A stretch of DNA of 64,000 bases from CBDBFG01 sp965204765. Lineage in GTDB: Bacteria > Pseudomonadota > Alphaproteobacteria > Caedimonadales > UBA9215. The translations under genes and the position numbers were made by a program. Where the stretch lies: NCBI GenBank assembly GCA_965204765.1, contig CBDBFG010000004.1, forward strand, positions 558,001 through 622,000, read 5' to 3'. Under the pieces are notes generated by a model. That model was not told the DNA's origin. It saw nothing but the letters and a program-made list of their open reading frames with translations, and made no database searches. Positions 8,794 through 17,315 of this stretch are shown here, in pieces. Position 1 is the stretch's first letter. Every line of letters begins with the position of its first letter.

Positions 8794-9864
8794 TGCGTCA
8801 ATGCTTATTTTAAACTGTGCACATATTTTGTCAGAAGGAACACCCATAGTAAGCATAAACCTGATATTCTCTTGTCGTTCAGCAGTCCTACCTTCTTCTT
8901 TCCCTTCTTCATAACGTTCTTCTTCGCGTGACATACGAGACATGAATGCCATCTTACCTTTAAACAGTGATTCTGTTTCATCGGTGGTTAGATGCGATAC
9001 TCGGTGAAATCCTTCTGCTACATGCTTATCCCGTGCCACCAATTCATCAGTTACTCTTACTTTCTCTTCATCTTCTCTGGTCATTAAGAATAGCCATGCT
9101 CCCAATGGATCGTCACTAAAATCTCTTTGTTGCAATTGAGTCGCAAATTCTCGTTTAAACCTCGGTAACATTACATAGGTCCATGACAGTAGGGGAGAGG
9201 CTATTTCCTTAGATACTCTTTCGCATATATCCCAATGCACTAGCAAGTCTTGGCTATTATGCATTTCTCGTTGTGTGACTGGTTCATCAAAATCTAATAT
9301 GGTTATAACCTTTACTGGATCTAGGGCGCGATAATGAGCACGATGAGCTTTCTTACGTTCTTCTTTTTCTACTATGGCTAGTGCTTTTTTATAATTACGT
9401 TCACCCATTTGGCTTAGTTCTCGCGCACCGTAATATACCCATCTATTAGTATGACCGGGAATTCTAGCTTTTTGCATTTCTATGATGAATCTATTACCTT
9501 TGTGTGTGGTACAAGTTGCTTCGACCTTGACATCAAAATGAATTGTACGATCTACTGCTGAATTCATTGTGCCATCTAAAAACTTTATCGATTCGATATA
9601 GTCATCTTGTAATTCTGATTTAAGTACAGCATTTAAAAAGCTTATTGTTCTTCCTTCACCACCTTCTTCACCAAATAATATTTTAAATGTTTCATCATAA
9701 CGTACGTCTCTTACTGTGACATCCATGGGTAAGTTGTCCCATGGGTTTAGTGATACTTTTGCTACGGATTGTGCCAAATCATCAGCATCATCACCGCCAT
9801 CACTGCATATGCATTGACTATTAATCAATAGCCATAACAATAATAAATATATACTCTTAATCAT
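8725..9864 (-). CDS. Rpn-family PD-(D/E)XK nuclease with a signal peptide
   Basis: 379 residues. After a Sec signal peptide (MIKSIYLLLLWLLINSQCICS) comes a PDDEXK_2 (Rpn/YhgA-like, formerly 'putative transposase') domain. Visible motifs are YDETFKILFG near 57-65, FLNAVL, IKFLDGTM, then the nuclease core with Asp111 (HFDVKVEA) and Glu129-Met-Gln131 (FIIEMQ). The C-terminal half has the typical family tail, EERYEEGKEEGRTAER, then a short helix-turn-helix-like MGVPSDKICAQFKIS. Family members are normally cytoplasmic DNA endonucleases that promote RecA-independent recombination. A signal peptide is unusual and suggests export, perhaps as a host-directed nuclease (inference). The ATG is inside the 25-bp repeat copy 2. 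No transposon ends seen. Confidence 0.8.
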   Translation of the reverse strand: MIKSIYLLLLWLLINSQCICSDGGDDADDLAQSVAKVSLNPWDNLPMDVTVRDVRYDETFKILFGEEGGEGRTISFLNAVLKSELQDDYIESIKFLDGTMNSAVDRTIHFDVKVEATCTTHKGNRFIIEMQKARIPGHTNRWVYYGARELSQMGERNYKKALAIVEKEERKKAHRAHYRALDPVKVITILDFDEPVTQREMHNSQDLLVHWDICERVSKEIASPLLSWTYVMLPRFKREFATQLQQRDFSDDPLGAWLFLMTREDEEKVRVTDELVARDKHVAEGFHRVSHLTTDETESLFKGKMAFMSRMSREEERYEEGKEEGRTAERQENIRFMLTMGVPSDKICAQFKISIDALEQIRTAQGTTVHTTDQDDEDE

Positions 9865-9866
9865 GT
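9842..9866 (+). repeat. 25-bp exact direct repeat, copy 2
   Basis: Identical to 8674-8698. It covers the start codon and first codons of the Rpn-like gene on the minus strand. Confidence 0.75.
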
Positions 9867-10279
9867 CATCCTCTACTATTAGTCACAGTCTAATATTTTT
9901 TAATCTAAAAGTCATTATTGTTAAGCTAGCACAATATTTGTTGTAACTACTATTTTATTTGAAAATAGACAATTTTTCATGCAATGCACATTATTTCCTG
10001 GCCCTTTTTTAAGTATTGGTTAGTAAATTTAATATCTAACATGTTTATTAAATATCAATAGTAGATAAAATTGGTGCCATTAAATATTTTCTATTAAGTC
10101 AAAATTATTTTTTATGATCTAGATAGCATAAATTTGATAGTCAACTGTGTTGTGATTGTTGCTATTTCTTAAAATTAACATGATTCAATTTATTAAAGAC
10201 TATAACTCTAATAAAGGCTTGACAAAAATGGTTGCAAAGGATAAACATTAAAAATATTTGATTACCGTTGGGGTGTGTG
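9867..10279. other. AT-rich spacer upstream of rpmJ
   Basis: 413 bp without a supportable gene. The only signal I see is the rpmJ promoter at its right end. Frames are closed by many stops; no RNA gene or repeat recognised. Confidence 0.4.
10219..10247 (+). promoter_or_regulatory. Sigma-70 promoter of rpmJ
   Basis: Perfect -35 TTGACA at 10219-10224, 17-bp spacer, and a weak -10 (TAAACA, 10242-10247). It lies about 32 bp before the rpmJ ATG. The exact -10 is uncertain. Confidence 0.45.
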
Positions 10280-10405
10280 ATGAAAGTTGTTAGCTCGCTT
10301 AAGACTTTAAAGAATCGTGAGAAAAATTGTCGTCTTATTAGGCGTCGCGGAAAATTGTATGTTATTAATAAAAAGAATCCTAAGTTCAAGGCAAGACAAG
10401 GGTAA
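10280..10405 (+). CDS. rpmJ: 50S ribosomal protein L36
   Basis: A 41-residue protein starting MKVVSSLKTLKNREKNC and ending KKNPKFKARQG. It is the long (41-residue) L36 form typical of Alphaproteobacteria, with core RRRGKLYVINKKNP. Of the zinc-binding Cys of the short form only one remains (Cys17), as usual in this long variant. L36 is a small protein of the large ribosomal subunit. GGGGTGTGTG precedes the ATG. A recognisable promoter lies upstream, and rpoZ follows 62 bp downstream on the same strand. The gene sits alone among accessory minus-strand genes. Confidence 0.93.
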   Translation: MKVVSSLKTLKNREKNCRLIRRRGKLYVINKKNPKFKARQG

Positions 10406-10467
10406 TTAGTTTTTAATTAACTTACTTAATTGAAAAAGCGAATTGAAAATATAAAAAAGGTATTGTT

Positions 10468-10863
10468 ATGGCTCGTGTTACTGTGGAAGATTGTGAAAAA
10501 AAGGTTGCTAATAGGTTTGAGTTAGTTGTTTTATCTTCGCAAAGAGCCCGTTACCTTTCTGCGGGTGCGGAGCTTACTGTAGACAGAGATAATGATAAGA
10601 ACTCAGTAGTTTCTTTGCGCGAAATTGCGGCTGGTACTGTATGTGTTAATGACCTTAGGAAGACTACTTTGACTAATTTAAAGAATTCTATGGTTCAGGA
10701 GGCTCTGACTTCTCAGGCTCAGGATACCTCAGAGAAGCACACGGTAGCAGAGCTTAGTTTGACGGGTGAAATAGATACAGTAGAATCACAACTAGAGGCC
10801 GAGTTTGCTGCGCTGGAAAAGGGTATGCAGTCTGAGCAAAATGCTGATAATTCGGGCGAGTAA
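10468..10863 (+). CDS. rpoZ: RNA polymerase omega subunit
   Basis: 131 residues. The N-terminal half is a clear alphaproteobacterial omega: MARVTVEDCEKKVANRFELV, QRARYLSAGAELTVDRDNDKN and VVSLREIAAGTV. Omega wraps the C-terminus of beta-prime and helps RNA polymerase assembly. The C-terminal half (after residue ~65) is acidic, low-complexity and poorly conserved in the family; here it ends in a Glu/Ala/Gln-rich stretch. The start has AAAAAAGG upstream. Usual neighbours such as spoT/relA are absent here. Confidence 0.93.
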   Translation: MARVTVEDCEKKVANRFELVVLSSQRARYLSAGAELTVDRDNDKNSVVSLREIAAGTVCVNDLRKTTLTNLKNSMVQEALTSQAQDTSEKHTVAELSLTGEIDTVESQLEAEFAALEKGMQSEQNADNSGE

Positions 10864-11028
10864 GCGTATCTAATCTATTGCATCAATTGTACTAGTAATT
10901 TTATAGTTTGGCAATATCGTTTTGATAACCACTATTTTTGCGCTTTGTGTCTTTTATTTTTGTTGCGACAAGTGTTTCTATTAGCATTATAAATTTAGAT
11001 ATATTTGAATGATTTGTATTATTCAATC

Positions 11029-11745
11029 TTATTCATTTGTGGCTGTATAGTTTGCAAACATTCCATTTTTCAAGTCGTCTATTTCATTAAAAGTGCATGG
11101 TACTACAGATAAAAATAGTCTTGGTTCCTGAATATGAGGTTCTGCATGGATTGTTTCGCATACAACAATCTCTCCCCATTGATTATTAGCCGGAAATATG
11201 CTGTTTTTGATATCAATCAATTTATTAAGGTAAGAATTATTGTTGGTTTTTAGGTGTGGATCTAGTCTTTTTCTTTGATGCTCATTTGAGCAATAGTAAA
11301 ATAGCGTCGTTTTCCCCTGTACAGTGAAAACAAATTTCGATATAGGAGTGGTTCTTTTAAAATAATATCCATCAATGTGCCATCTGGGCAGTGCAAATAG
11401 AGGTTTGTCCAGGTTATATGCCCTTATGCATACCCATGCCGTGGGATATTGTGCTTGGGTGGTAATATTTTAGGATTATTTTTACTAGCGAGTTTGTAAT
11501 GTTAGTTATTTGTGCTTTATTATTATTACTTATCTTGCGTAGGAAGCTATTTATTTGTTGTGGTAACGTATCAAGGTTGCCCAAGTTATTAAATTCTTGA
11601 AAGCCAATTTTTTTATTGCAAGAGTGTGAAAATATGATAGTTCCTTAGAGCTTAGGTTGCTGTTAATAAATCGACTTTCATGCTTTGCTAAGGCTAAGTT
11701 ATACCAAGTAACAGATATAAAAATAACGTTGATTAATTGTTTCAT
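11029..11745 (-). pseudogene. Secreted protein gene broken by two frameshifts
   Basis: An ATG at 11745 opens a signal peptide (MKQLINVIFISVTWYNLALA) and a frame that stops near 11551. The reading continues in a second frame (from QEFNNLGNLDTLPQQINSFL on), reached by adding one A at an A7 tract (11608-11614). It then moves to a third frame (TTQAQYPTAWVCIRAYNLDK on), reached by removing one base near the A/T-rich run at 11468-11483, and runs to a stop at 11029. The joined product would be about 235-240 residues. The third part contains FALPRWHIDGYYFKR, then ETIHAEPHIQEPRLFLSVVP, a His-rich layout that vaguely recalls DUF1826/2-oxoglutarate-oxygenase-like folds; I do not claim the family. Confidence 0.6.
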
Positions 11746-11751
11746 AGTTGC

Positions 11752-11862
11752 CTATTTAGTACGCTTTTGCTTATCTTTGGCTTTGTTTTTACCGAACAGC
11801 TTTTTTACTGCATTGCATATGTAAAGCAATAGTGGTAATGCCAGGGTAGTAAATGGACACAT
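11752..11862 (-). CDS. Small membrane peptide, hypothetical
   Basis: 36 residues: MCPFTTLALPLLLYICNAVK, then a strongly basic tail with KKAKDKQKR-like composition. One hydrophobic helix (residues 3-19) followed by Lys/Arg suggests an inner-membrane anchor with a cytoplasmic tail. It is too short for ORF callers. It lies 6 bp before the start of the broken secreted gene on the same strand. Ribosome-binding site weak (TGGTAA). Confidence 0.35.
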   Translation of the reverse strand: MCPFTTLALPLLLYICNAVKKLFGKNKAKDKQKRTK

Positions 11863-11971
11863 ATAGTTTACCATATATTAAGTTAAAACATGCCAGTGCA
11901 TATTAACCACATGGTAAGGAAATTCCTGCAATAAGCAAGGAAATATAATGTATGCTTTGTTCTAATCACGG

Positions 11972-11999
11972 TTGACAATACATTGTTGTATATTACGAT
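11972..11999 (+). promoter_or_regulatory. Orphan promoter-like sequence
   Basis: TTGACA at 11972-11977, 16-bp spacer, TACGAT at 11994-11999, with an AATACA/TGTATT inverted repeat in the spacer. No plus-strand gene follows; transcription would be antisense to the duplicated gene end and the secreted gene at 12177-13073. Confidence 0.25.
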
Positions 12000-12068
12000 A
12001 AATTTTTAACCCAAGATTCATTGAATAATAACTAGGTTAACCGGGTACATTTTTGATTGTCGTTTTAA

Positions 12069-12176
12069 ATGTTCATCTTAGTTCTGCGTAAAAATGACAA
12101 AACATCCATTGGTAGTGCAATGGCACCTGCTAATTGTGATAAATATAGTCTATCTATTTTGTGCTATCTTATTATT
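12069..12176 (-). pseudogene. Duplicated 3' end of the adjacent secreted gene
   Basis: Minus-strand bases just beyond the stop of the 298-residue gene encode YLSQLAGAIALPMDVLSFLR, then RTKMNI and a stop. This aligns without gaps to that gene's own C-terminus (FLSASADTSAPPMDVMSLLR, then KTKHRP). It is a diverged second copy of the gene end, left by a tandem duplication or deletion. It is also short and frame-preserved, so read-through is conceivable. Confidence 0.55.
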
Positions 12177-13073
12177 TTATGGTCGGTGTTTTGTTTTGCG
12201 CAACAAGGACATCACATCCATTGGTGGCGCGCTAGTGTCTGCCGAAGCTGATAAAAACACAGCTGGATCAAATGGTTTATCACGTAATGGGGCAAGTTTT
12301 GTTCTTTTAAATTCTTCCCAATGCTCTATGGCTGGTGCGTAAATAACATTGGTGCCAACTATATGCATTAATCCATCTAATGTAAAATGTACAGCGTGTG
12401 AGGCATATTGCCTGCCAGATGTGCGGTCTATTTCTAAACGACCAATAGGTGATGGTTTGCCATTAGGATTGATTGCTGGTCTGACATCGCACGCATCATA
12501 TCTTACATCAAACCCAAATGTTTTTTCTATCCAGCACATTCCTTCATAAAAAGTAGTAGATGAGCGAACAAATCCATCTCGTAGAGCAAGTCCAAATTGA
12601 TAATCTAATGCCACGCAACCTTTATTAACAAATGGATATAATGTTGCGGCAAATGCTGAATCTCTATTTCTGGTCCATTCTTGTTGTTTTAGCCAAAGAA
12701 TTGCTGGTAGGAAACCTTTCTTGGCTGCTGTTTCGTATATTGGTTGTTCAGGGCGTTTAATACCATTCATACCGTTCTCTAGTACGTATCTTTCTTTCAT
12801 GAGGGCAAAATTATCTGCGTATGATGGGTGATATTCATTAAATTGGAATGCATCAGATAATGTGACCTGTAAGATTGCATCATTTTCTGTTTGTGCCAAT
12901 TTTATCCTGCTAATGAAGTGGCTGATACCTTTTTCTCTGATTTCTTGTGCAACTGCTGTTAGGCTTGGTCTGTAAGAATGATACTCTACTGTATCAAATT
13001 CTGGAGTAGCCGCGTTTGTGTGGGATAGCAGTACGATAAAATGTAGATAGAGTATTTTTTTCAGATTATGCAT
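12177..13073 (-). CDS. Secreted protein of unknown function
   Basis: 298 residues with a strong GGAGG ribosome-binding site before the ATG and a Sec signal peptide (cleavage near HTNA-AT, residue ~21). The mature part is soluble-looking. A stretch around residue 115-135 (YETAAKKGFLPAILWLKQQE) resembles a single Sel1/TPR-like helix pair, but no repeat array follows. Cys at about 152, 174 and 189 might pair in the periplasm or outside. The C-terminus (PPMDVMSLLRKTKHRP) is repeated, diverged, just downstream. No family recognised. It stands alone with its own start signals, like the other signal-peptide genes of this region. Confidence 0.65.
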   Translation of the reverse strand: MHNLKKILYLHFIVLLSHTNAATPEFDTVEYHSYRPSLTAVAQEIREKGISHFISRIKLAQTENDAILQVTLSDAFQFNEYHPSYADNFALMKERYVLENGMNGIKRPEQPIYETAAKKGFLPAILWLKQQEWTRNRDSAFAATLYPFVNKGCVALDYQFGLALRDGFVRSSTTFYEGMCWIEKTFGFDVRYDACDVRPAINPNGKPSPIGRLEIDRTSGRQYASHAVHFTLDGLMHIVGTNVIYAPAIEHWEEFKRTKLAPLRDKPFDPAVFLSASADTSAPPMDVMSLLRKTKHRP

Positions 13074-13252
13074 AATTTTACTTTCCTCCCTATTTTTTAA
13101 AACTACACTTTATGGTTATCAAGCAAAGATACAGTATAAAACCATGTCTAGCGTACTGTAAAAATATCGCATTGCAACATTAAAAAAACATAGGGTTATA
13201 TGGTCACAGAAAATAAAGTCTAATTTTAGTAAGAAATTAGTTGTAGGATTTT

Positions 13253-13489
13253 GTGAAAAATACTATCCTAGAGCTTAGGTTTTGTATTGTGGGTTATAAA
13301 ACGAGAGATCCACAGTTTTTGTTTGAATATGCCTTGAAGAAAAGCAAGGCTTGTGACAAAGAGATTAGAAAGTATAGCAATTGACTTTGGCTTTATAGCA
13401 TTTTGCGGAACATTGTATGGCAATACATCGATGATGACAAATTAGTAGTAGATAAAGTTGAAGTGCGATTGATGGTTTCTAAGTTTTAA
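13253..13489 (+). pseudogene. Small ORF interrupted by one in-frame TGA
   Basis: Starts at GTG (13253) with AGGA 5-8 bases upstream and reads 43 codons (including KTRDPQFLFEYALKKSKACD) to TGA at 13382-13384. It then stays open in the same frame for 34 more codons (LWLYSILRNIVWQYIDDDKL on) to TAA. The context KYSN-TGA-LWLY would suit a Trp codon mutated to TGA. Product unknown. Elsewhere in the window TGA is a true stop, so recoding is unlikely. Confidence 0.35.
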
Positions 13490-13776
13490 TTGCTGGGGTT
13501 AGGTGTTTATTGTTTTCCTAGTGATGTGCTTAGGTGCTATGTAATTGGTTATATGAAAGTGTTATATAAGGTTATGGGTTTGGATCGCTACGTGTTATAA
13601 GAGATGAAGTATATCGTATTGGTACATTGATTATAAGTTGCACAGGGTAATAGTCTTGACTTATTCATATTTTAATTAACGCTCTGGTATAGTGTTCCAT
13701 GTGATTTTTCTTTCATTCTCTAATGTCATATTCATGATTTTTTCTCGTGCTTTTGAGATGTTATTGGAGTGACAAA
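13490..13776. other. Spacer upstream of rne
   Basis: Closed in all frames. It contains TTGACT near 13654 and TATAGT near 13690, but their 26-bp spacing is too long for one promoter. A long 5' leader would suit rne, whose mRNA leader is autoregulatory in other bacteria, but I see no specific structure. Confidence 0.25.
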
Positions 13777-15903
13777 ATGAATAAAAAGATATTAATAGAT
13801 GCGTATCATCAAGAAGAGACCAGAGTTGCCGTAGTTGATGAGCAAAATCGCCTTCTGGATTATGATTTTGATAGTACAACGAAAAAGACGATAAAGGGTA
13901 ATGTTTATCTAGCAAAAGTTGTGCGGGTTGAGCCATCATTACAAGCGGCATTTGTTGATTATGGCGAGGATAGGCATGGATTTTTGGTATTCAATGAAAT
14001 ACATCCAGATTATTTTCGCATTCCTGTATCTGATCGGGAAGCATTAGAAGCTAAATTAGCTAGTGATAATTCTGATACTATAGATGATGAATTAGTTGAG
14101 GAAGATAGCAAGACCGAGCTATCAACTATTGCAGGTGATTCTTTTGCTCCAGTTGATGAAGAGACGGATGAATCACGAAAAAGACGACCTTCTTTGCATA
14201 AAATGTATAAAATTCAAGAGGTTATTCACAAGAACCAGATAGTTTTAGTACAGGTTACAAAGGAAGAAAGAGGGCAAAAGGGAGCAGCGTTAACTACTTA
14301 TGTATCTTTGGCGGGACGTTATTGTGTTTTGATGCCTAATTCACCACATGCGGGCGGTGTGTCAAGAAAGATCTCTAATATTAGTGATAGGAAAAAGCTG
14401 AAAGACATATTATCTGACATAGAAGTCCCAAATGAAATGGGTTTAATTATACGTACGGCTGGTAGAGGCAGGACTAAGACTGATATAAAGAGGGATGTTG
14501 ATTACCTTAAACGGTCTTGGAATGAAATACGTGAATTAACACTAAAATCTATAGCGCCATCTCTAGTTTACCAAGAAGAAAGTATAATTAAAAGAGCGAT
14601 ACGTGACCAATACCACAAGGATGTATCGGAAGTAATAGTTTCTGGTGATGAAGGGTATAAGGCTGTGCGTGGTATAATGAAACAATTGTTACCGAGTCAT
14701 TCTAAAAAAGTTAAGCAATATAAAGACATCTTTACTCCCCTATTCGTAAAATATGATGTGGAAAAGCAGATTGATATTACTTATGATCCTATAGTGATGT
14801 TACCATCTGGTGGTTCGATAGTTATTCATCCAACCGAAGCACTAGTGGCCATTGACATAAACTCTGGTAAAGCAACCAAAGAAAGAAATGTAGAAGCGAC
14901 TGCATTTAATACCAATATAGAGGCTGCGGAAGAGATTGCAAGACAAGTAAGATTGCGAGAGCTGGCGGGTCTTATCGTGATTGATTTCATCGATATGGAA
15001 GATAGAAGTTATATACATCAGGTAGAAAAAAAGATAAGAGAGTCTTTTAAGCATGATAAGGCTAGAGTGCAAATGAATAAGATTTCTCCCTTTGGTTTAT
15101 TGGAGCTGTCCAGACAAAGGTTGCGTCCTAGTATATTAGAGATCAATTCAAGGCCGTGTGTCAGTTGCAGTTCAACAGGGTATGTGCGTTCTGTAGAGTC
15201 CATGGCTCTGTTGGTGTTACGTTCTATTCAGGAGGAAGGTATTGCTCAACGCTCTACCAAGGTGAAGGCTATTTTGCCAACAGCTGTGGCTATGTATATT
15301 TTTAATCATAAAAATAAGTATTTAACAGATATACAAGAAAAATATAATTTTATTGTTGAGCTTGATTCTGATGATAGCTTAATTATTCCTGATTTTAAAT
15401 TAATGCAAGTGGAAAAGAGAAAATCAGAAGCTGCAGAAGGAAAGAAAACTGATAGTGGTAAGGTAGTAAAAGATATTGCTAAATCACCGAAACATTCTCG
15501 TTCAAATAGACAATCGAAAGATGAGCAAACTGCAAAAGTGCATGATAAGCCGGATGGCCAGCAGCATAAAAAATCAAGATCTGGATATCGCAATAAAAGA
15601 AAGCCTTTTAATCGTCCTAGGCCATCAGCAAACAGTACTAATATTGCTAACGCAGAAAACAATACTGGTGATAAGGGTGCAGTAGCAGCTAATGTTGTGA
15701 AGCGTTCCAACAGCAGTACTGGTGGAAGATCTGCAGTTGCTAAGAAAAATAAATCAAAAGATAATCAAGATAATAAATCGGTTGCGGATGTAGACAACAA
15801 AGTGAATAAGAAAAAAGATAATGCTGTTAAATCTGTTACTAGTGATAATTCTGATACCGAAACTAAAAGAAGGAAAAGTTGGTTAAAAAGACTATTAAAA
15901 TAG
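13777..15903 (+). CDS. rne: Ribonuclease E/G
   Basis: 708 residues from the ATG at 13777, which has GGAGTGA upstream; a longer TTG-started frame is not needed. Endoribonuclease of mRNA decay and rRNA/tRNA processing. The S1 domain near the N-terminus is split by an acidic insert (about residues 95-145) before YVSLAGRYCVLMPN. The DNase-I-like core has its two metal-binding Asp near 360 (VAIDINSGK) and 403 (VIDFIDMEDR). The Zn-link CVSC follows. After about residue 550 the protein is a Lys/Arg/Asn/Ser-rich disordered tail that in relatives carries RNA-binding and degradosome sites. Shorter than E. coli RNase E (1061) but usual for this class. Its last bases overlap the next gene. Confidence 0.93.
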   Translation: MNKKILIDAYHQEETRVAVVDEQNRLLDYDFDSTTKKTIKGNVYLAKVVRVEPSLQAAFVDYGEDRHGFLVFNEIHPDYFRIPVSDREALEAKLASDNSDTIDDELVEEDSKTELSTIAGDSFAPVDEETDESRKRRPSLHKMYKIQEVIHKNQIVLVQVTKEERGQKGAALTTYVSLAGRYCVLMPNSPHAGGVSRKISNISDRKKLKDILSDIEVPNEMGLIIRTAGRGRTKTDIKRDVDYLKRSWNEIRELTLKSIAPSLVYQEESIIKRAIRDQYHKDVSEVIVSGDEGYKAVRGIMKQLLPSHSKKVKQYKDIFTPLFVKYDVEKQIDITYDPIVMLPSGGSIVIHPTEALVAIDINSGKATKERNVEATAFNTNIEAAEEIARQVRLRELAGLIVIDFIDMEDRSYIHQVEKKIRESFKHDKARVQMNKISPFGLLELSRQRLRPSILEINSRPCVSCSSTGYVRSVESMALLVLRSIQEEGIAQRSTKVKAILPTAVAMYIFNHKNKYLTDIQEKYNFIVELDSDDSLIIPDFKLMQVEKRKSEAAEGKKTDSGKVVKDIAKSPKHSRSNRQSKDEQTAKVHDKPDGQQHKKSRSGYRNKRKPFNRPRPSANSTNIANAENNTGDKGAVAANVVKRSNSSTGGRSAVAKKNKSKDNQDNKSVADVDNKVNKKKDNAVKSVTSDNSDTETKRRKSWLKRLLK

Positions 15904-17243
15904 GTTGTTGTATTGCTTTTTACTACTTAGCATTGCTTGATATTGCCTGTGCGGCGTTTGCGCCTAAAAAGGGTAGTATTATTCGCGATGCAGAGATTGA
16001 ATACGTATTGCGGGATATAGTCTCTCCCATATTTAAAGTGGCTGGTCTAAACCCTGATGAAGCAAAGATATATCTTGTAGTTAATCCAGAGATGAATGCA
16101 GCAGCAACGGTAGATAGTACAATTTTTCTTAATACTGGTTTATTGACTAAGGTTAATCTTGCAGAATTAGTGGGTATTATAGCGCATGAAACGGCTCACA
16201 TTGCTTTAGAGCACATCAGTAGGTTTTATGGTACTAGCAAAAATTCCTCGTTAATTTCTATGGCCTCTACTGCTTTAGGTATAGCAATAGGGGCGTTTGG
16301 CAATGCTGATTTAGGAATAGGAACTGTTGTTTTGGGTAATCAAATAGCGTTACGTTCCTTATTGCATTATAGCAGAGGGCAAGAGGCATCTGCTGACCAA
16401 GCGGCTATTAGATATCTGTGCAGACTAAAGTGGCCGATACGTGGGTTGCAACAATTTTTACTTAAATTATCTAGGCGTGAATTGTTTTCTAGCTCTGTGC
16501 ATAATGTGTATATGATTACTCACCCTTTATCCAGTACCAGAGTGCAGTTGTTAGACAAGTATGTAAAACAGTATAAAGTTGGTGATAGTGTTTTACCAAT
16601 TAACTTGCAAAAAAGATATCGCAGAGCGATGTCTAAACTAAAAGCATTTATTAATCCACCACAACACATGTTATTCGCGGTTGATAAATATAATATTCAC
16701 CAAGAAGATATGCATTATGTTAAAGCAATTGCATTTTATCGTATTAACAATCTTAATGACAGTATAAGTGAATTACAAAAATTACAAGTTTTAGAACCTA
16801 ATAATCCCTACTTACACGATTTAGAAGGACAAATTTATTATGAAAATGGTCTCATTGCAAAATCTTTGCAAGCATATAAACGTGCATTACATCTATTGCC
16901 AGATAGTAATTTAATACGTTTATATTATGTGCAGTCTATGATGCAAATGGAAAGCTATAATAGTAAGGTTGCTATCAATGAATTACATAAGGTATTGATT
17001 AGTGAAAGAAAAAATCCTCATGTGTGGCATTTGCTTGCTGTTTTATATGGTAAAAGTGGAGAGATGGATAGAGCATCCTTATGTTTAGCAGAAAAGTTTC
17101 TCAGTTTAAATAAGTTTGATTTTGCAATGAAACAAGCAATAAAGGCTGATAAAATAACTACCAGTAAAAAAATTAAAAAACAAGCGCAAGATATTATTCA
17201 TTTTGCGCAAAAAGAGCTGCTATTGTTAAAGGGATATAAATAA
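15879..17243 (+). CDS. M48 family metalloprotease with TPR repeats (BepA-like)
   Basis: 454 residues from a TTG that overlaps the end of rne, with AGGAAAAG upstream; no ATG is available before the signal peptide (cleavage after ACAA, residue ~26). The M48 zinc motif HETAH is at 103-107 and the third ligand Glu is in GQEASADQAA (Glu169). The C-terminal half (about 260-440) carries TPR-like helices (LEPNNPYLHDLEGQIYYENG). The layout matches BepA/YfgC, periplasmic proteases that check outer-membrane protein assembly. The overlap implies translational coupling with rne. Confidence 0.88.
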   Translation: MVKKTIKIGCCIAFYYLALLDIACAAFAPKKGSIIRDAEIEYVLRDIVSPIFKVAGLNPDEAKIYLVVNPEMNAAATVDSTIFLNTGLLTKVNLAELVGIIAHETAHIALEHISRFYGTSKNSSLISMASTALGIAIGAFGNADLGIGTVVLGNQIALRSLLHYSRGQEASADQAAIRYLCRLKWPIRGLQQFLLKLSRRELFSSSVHNVYMITHPLSSTRVQLLDKYVKQYKVGDSVLPINLQKRYRRAMSKLKAFINPPQHMLFAVDKYNIHQEDMHYVKAIAFYRINNLNDSISELQKLQVLEPNNPYLHDLEGQIYYENGLIAKSLQAYKRALHLLPDSNLIRLYYVQSMMQMESYNSKVAINELHKVLISERKNPHVWHLLAVLYGKSGEMDRASLCLAEKFLSLNKFDFAMKQAIKADKITTSKKIKKQAQDIIHFAQKELLLLKGYK

Positions 17244-17259
17244 TAATTTATCGAATAAT

Positions 17260-17288
17260 TTGACAATAAGTAGGGCACGTGTTACCTT
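17260..17288 (+). promoter_or_regulatory. Promoter of the RING-protein gene
   Basis: Perfect -35 TTGACA (17260-17265), 17-bp spacer, -10 TACCTT (17283-17288), 27 bp before the ATG. It would give the secreted RING gene its own transcript, separate from rne and the protease. The -10 is only a 3/6 match. Confidence 0.4.
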
Positions 17289-17315
17289 CTCCCTCTGATT
17301 TTATCGTGGGTTAAA

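Noticed and set aside
10162..10389. Minus-strand frame of 75 codons
   Set aside because: Antisense to rpmJ, which is a certain gene.
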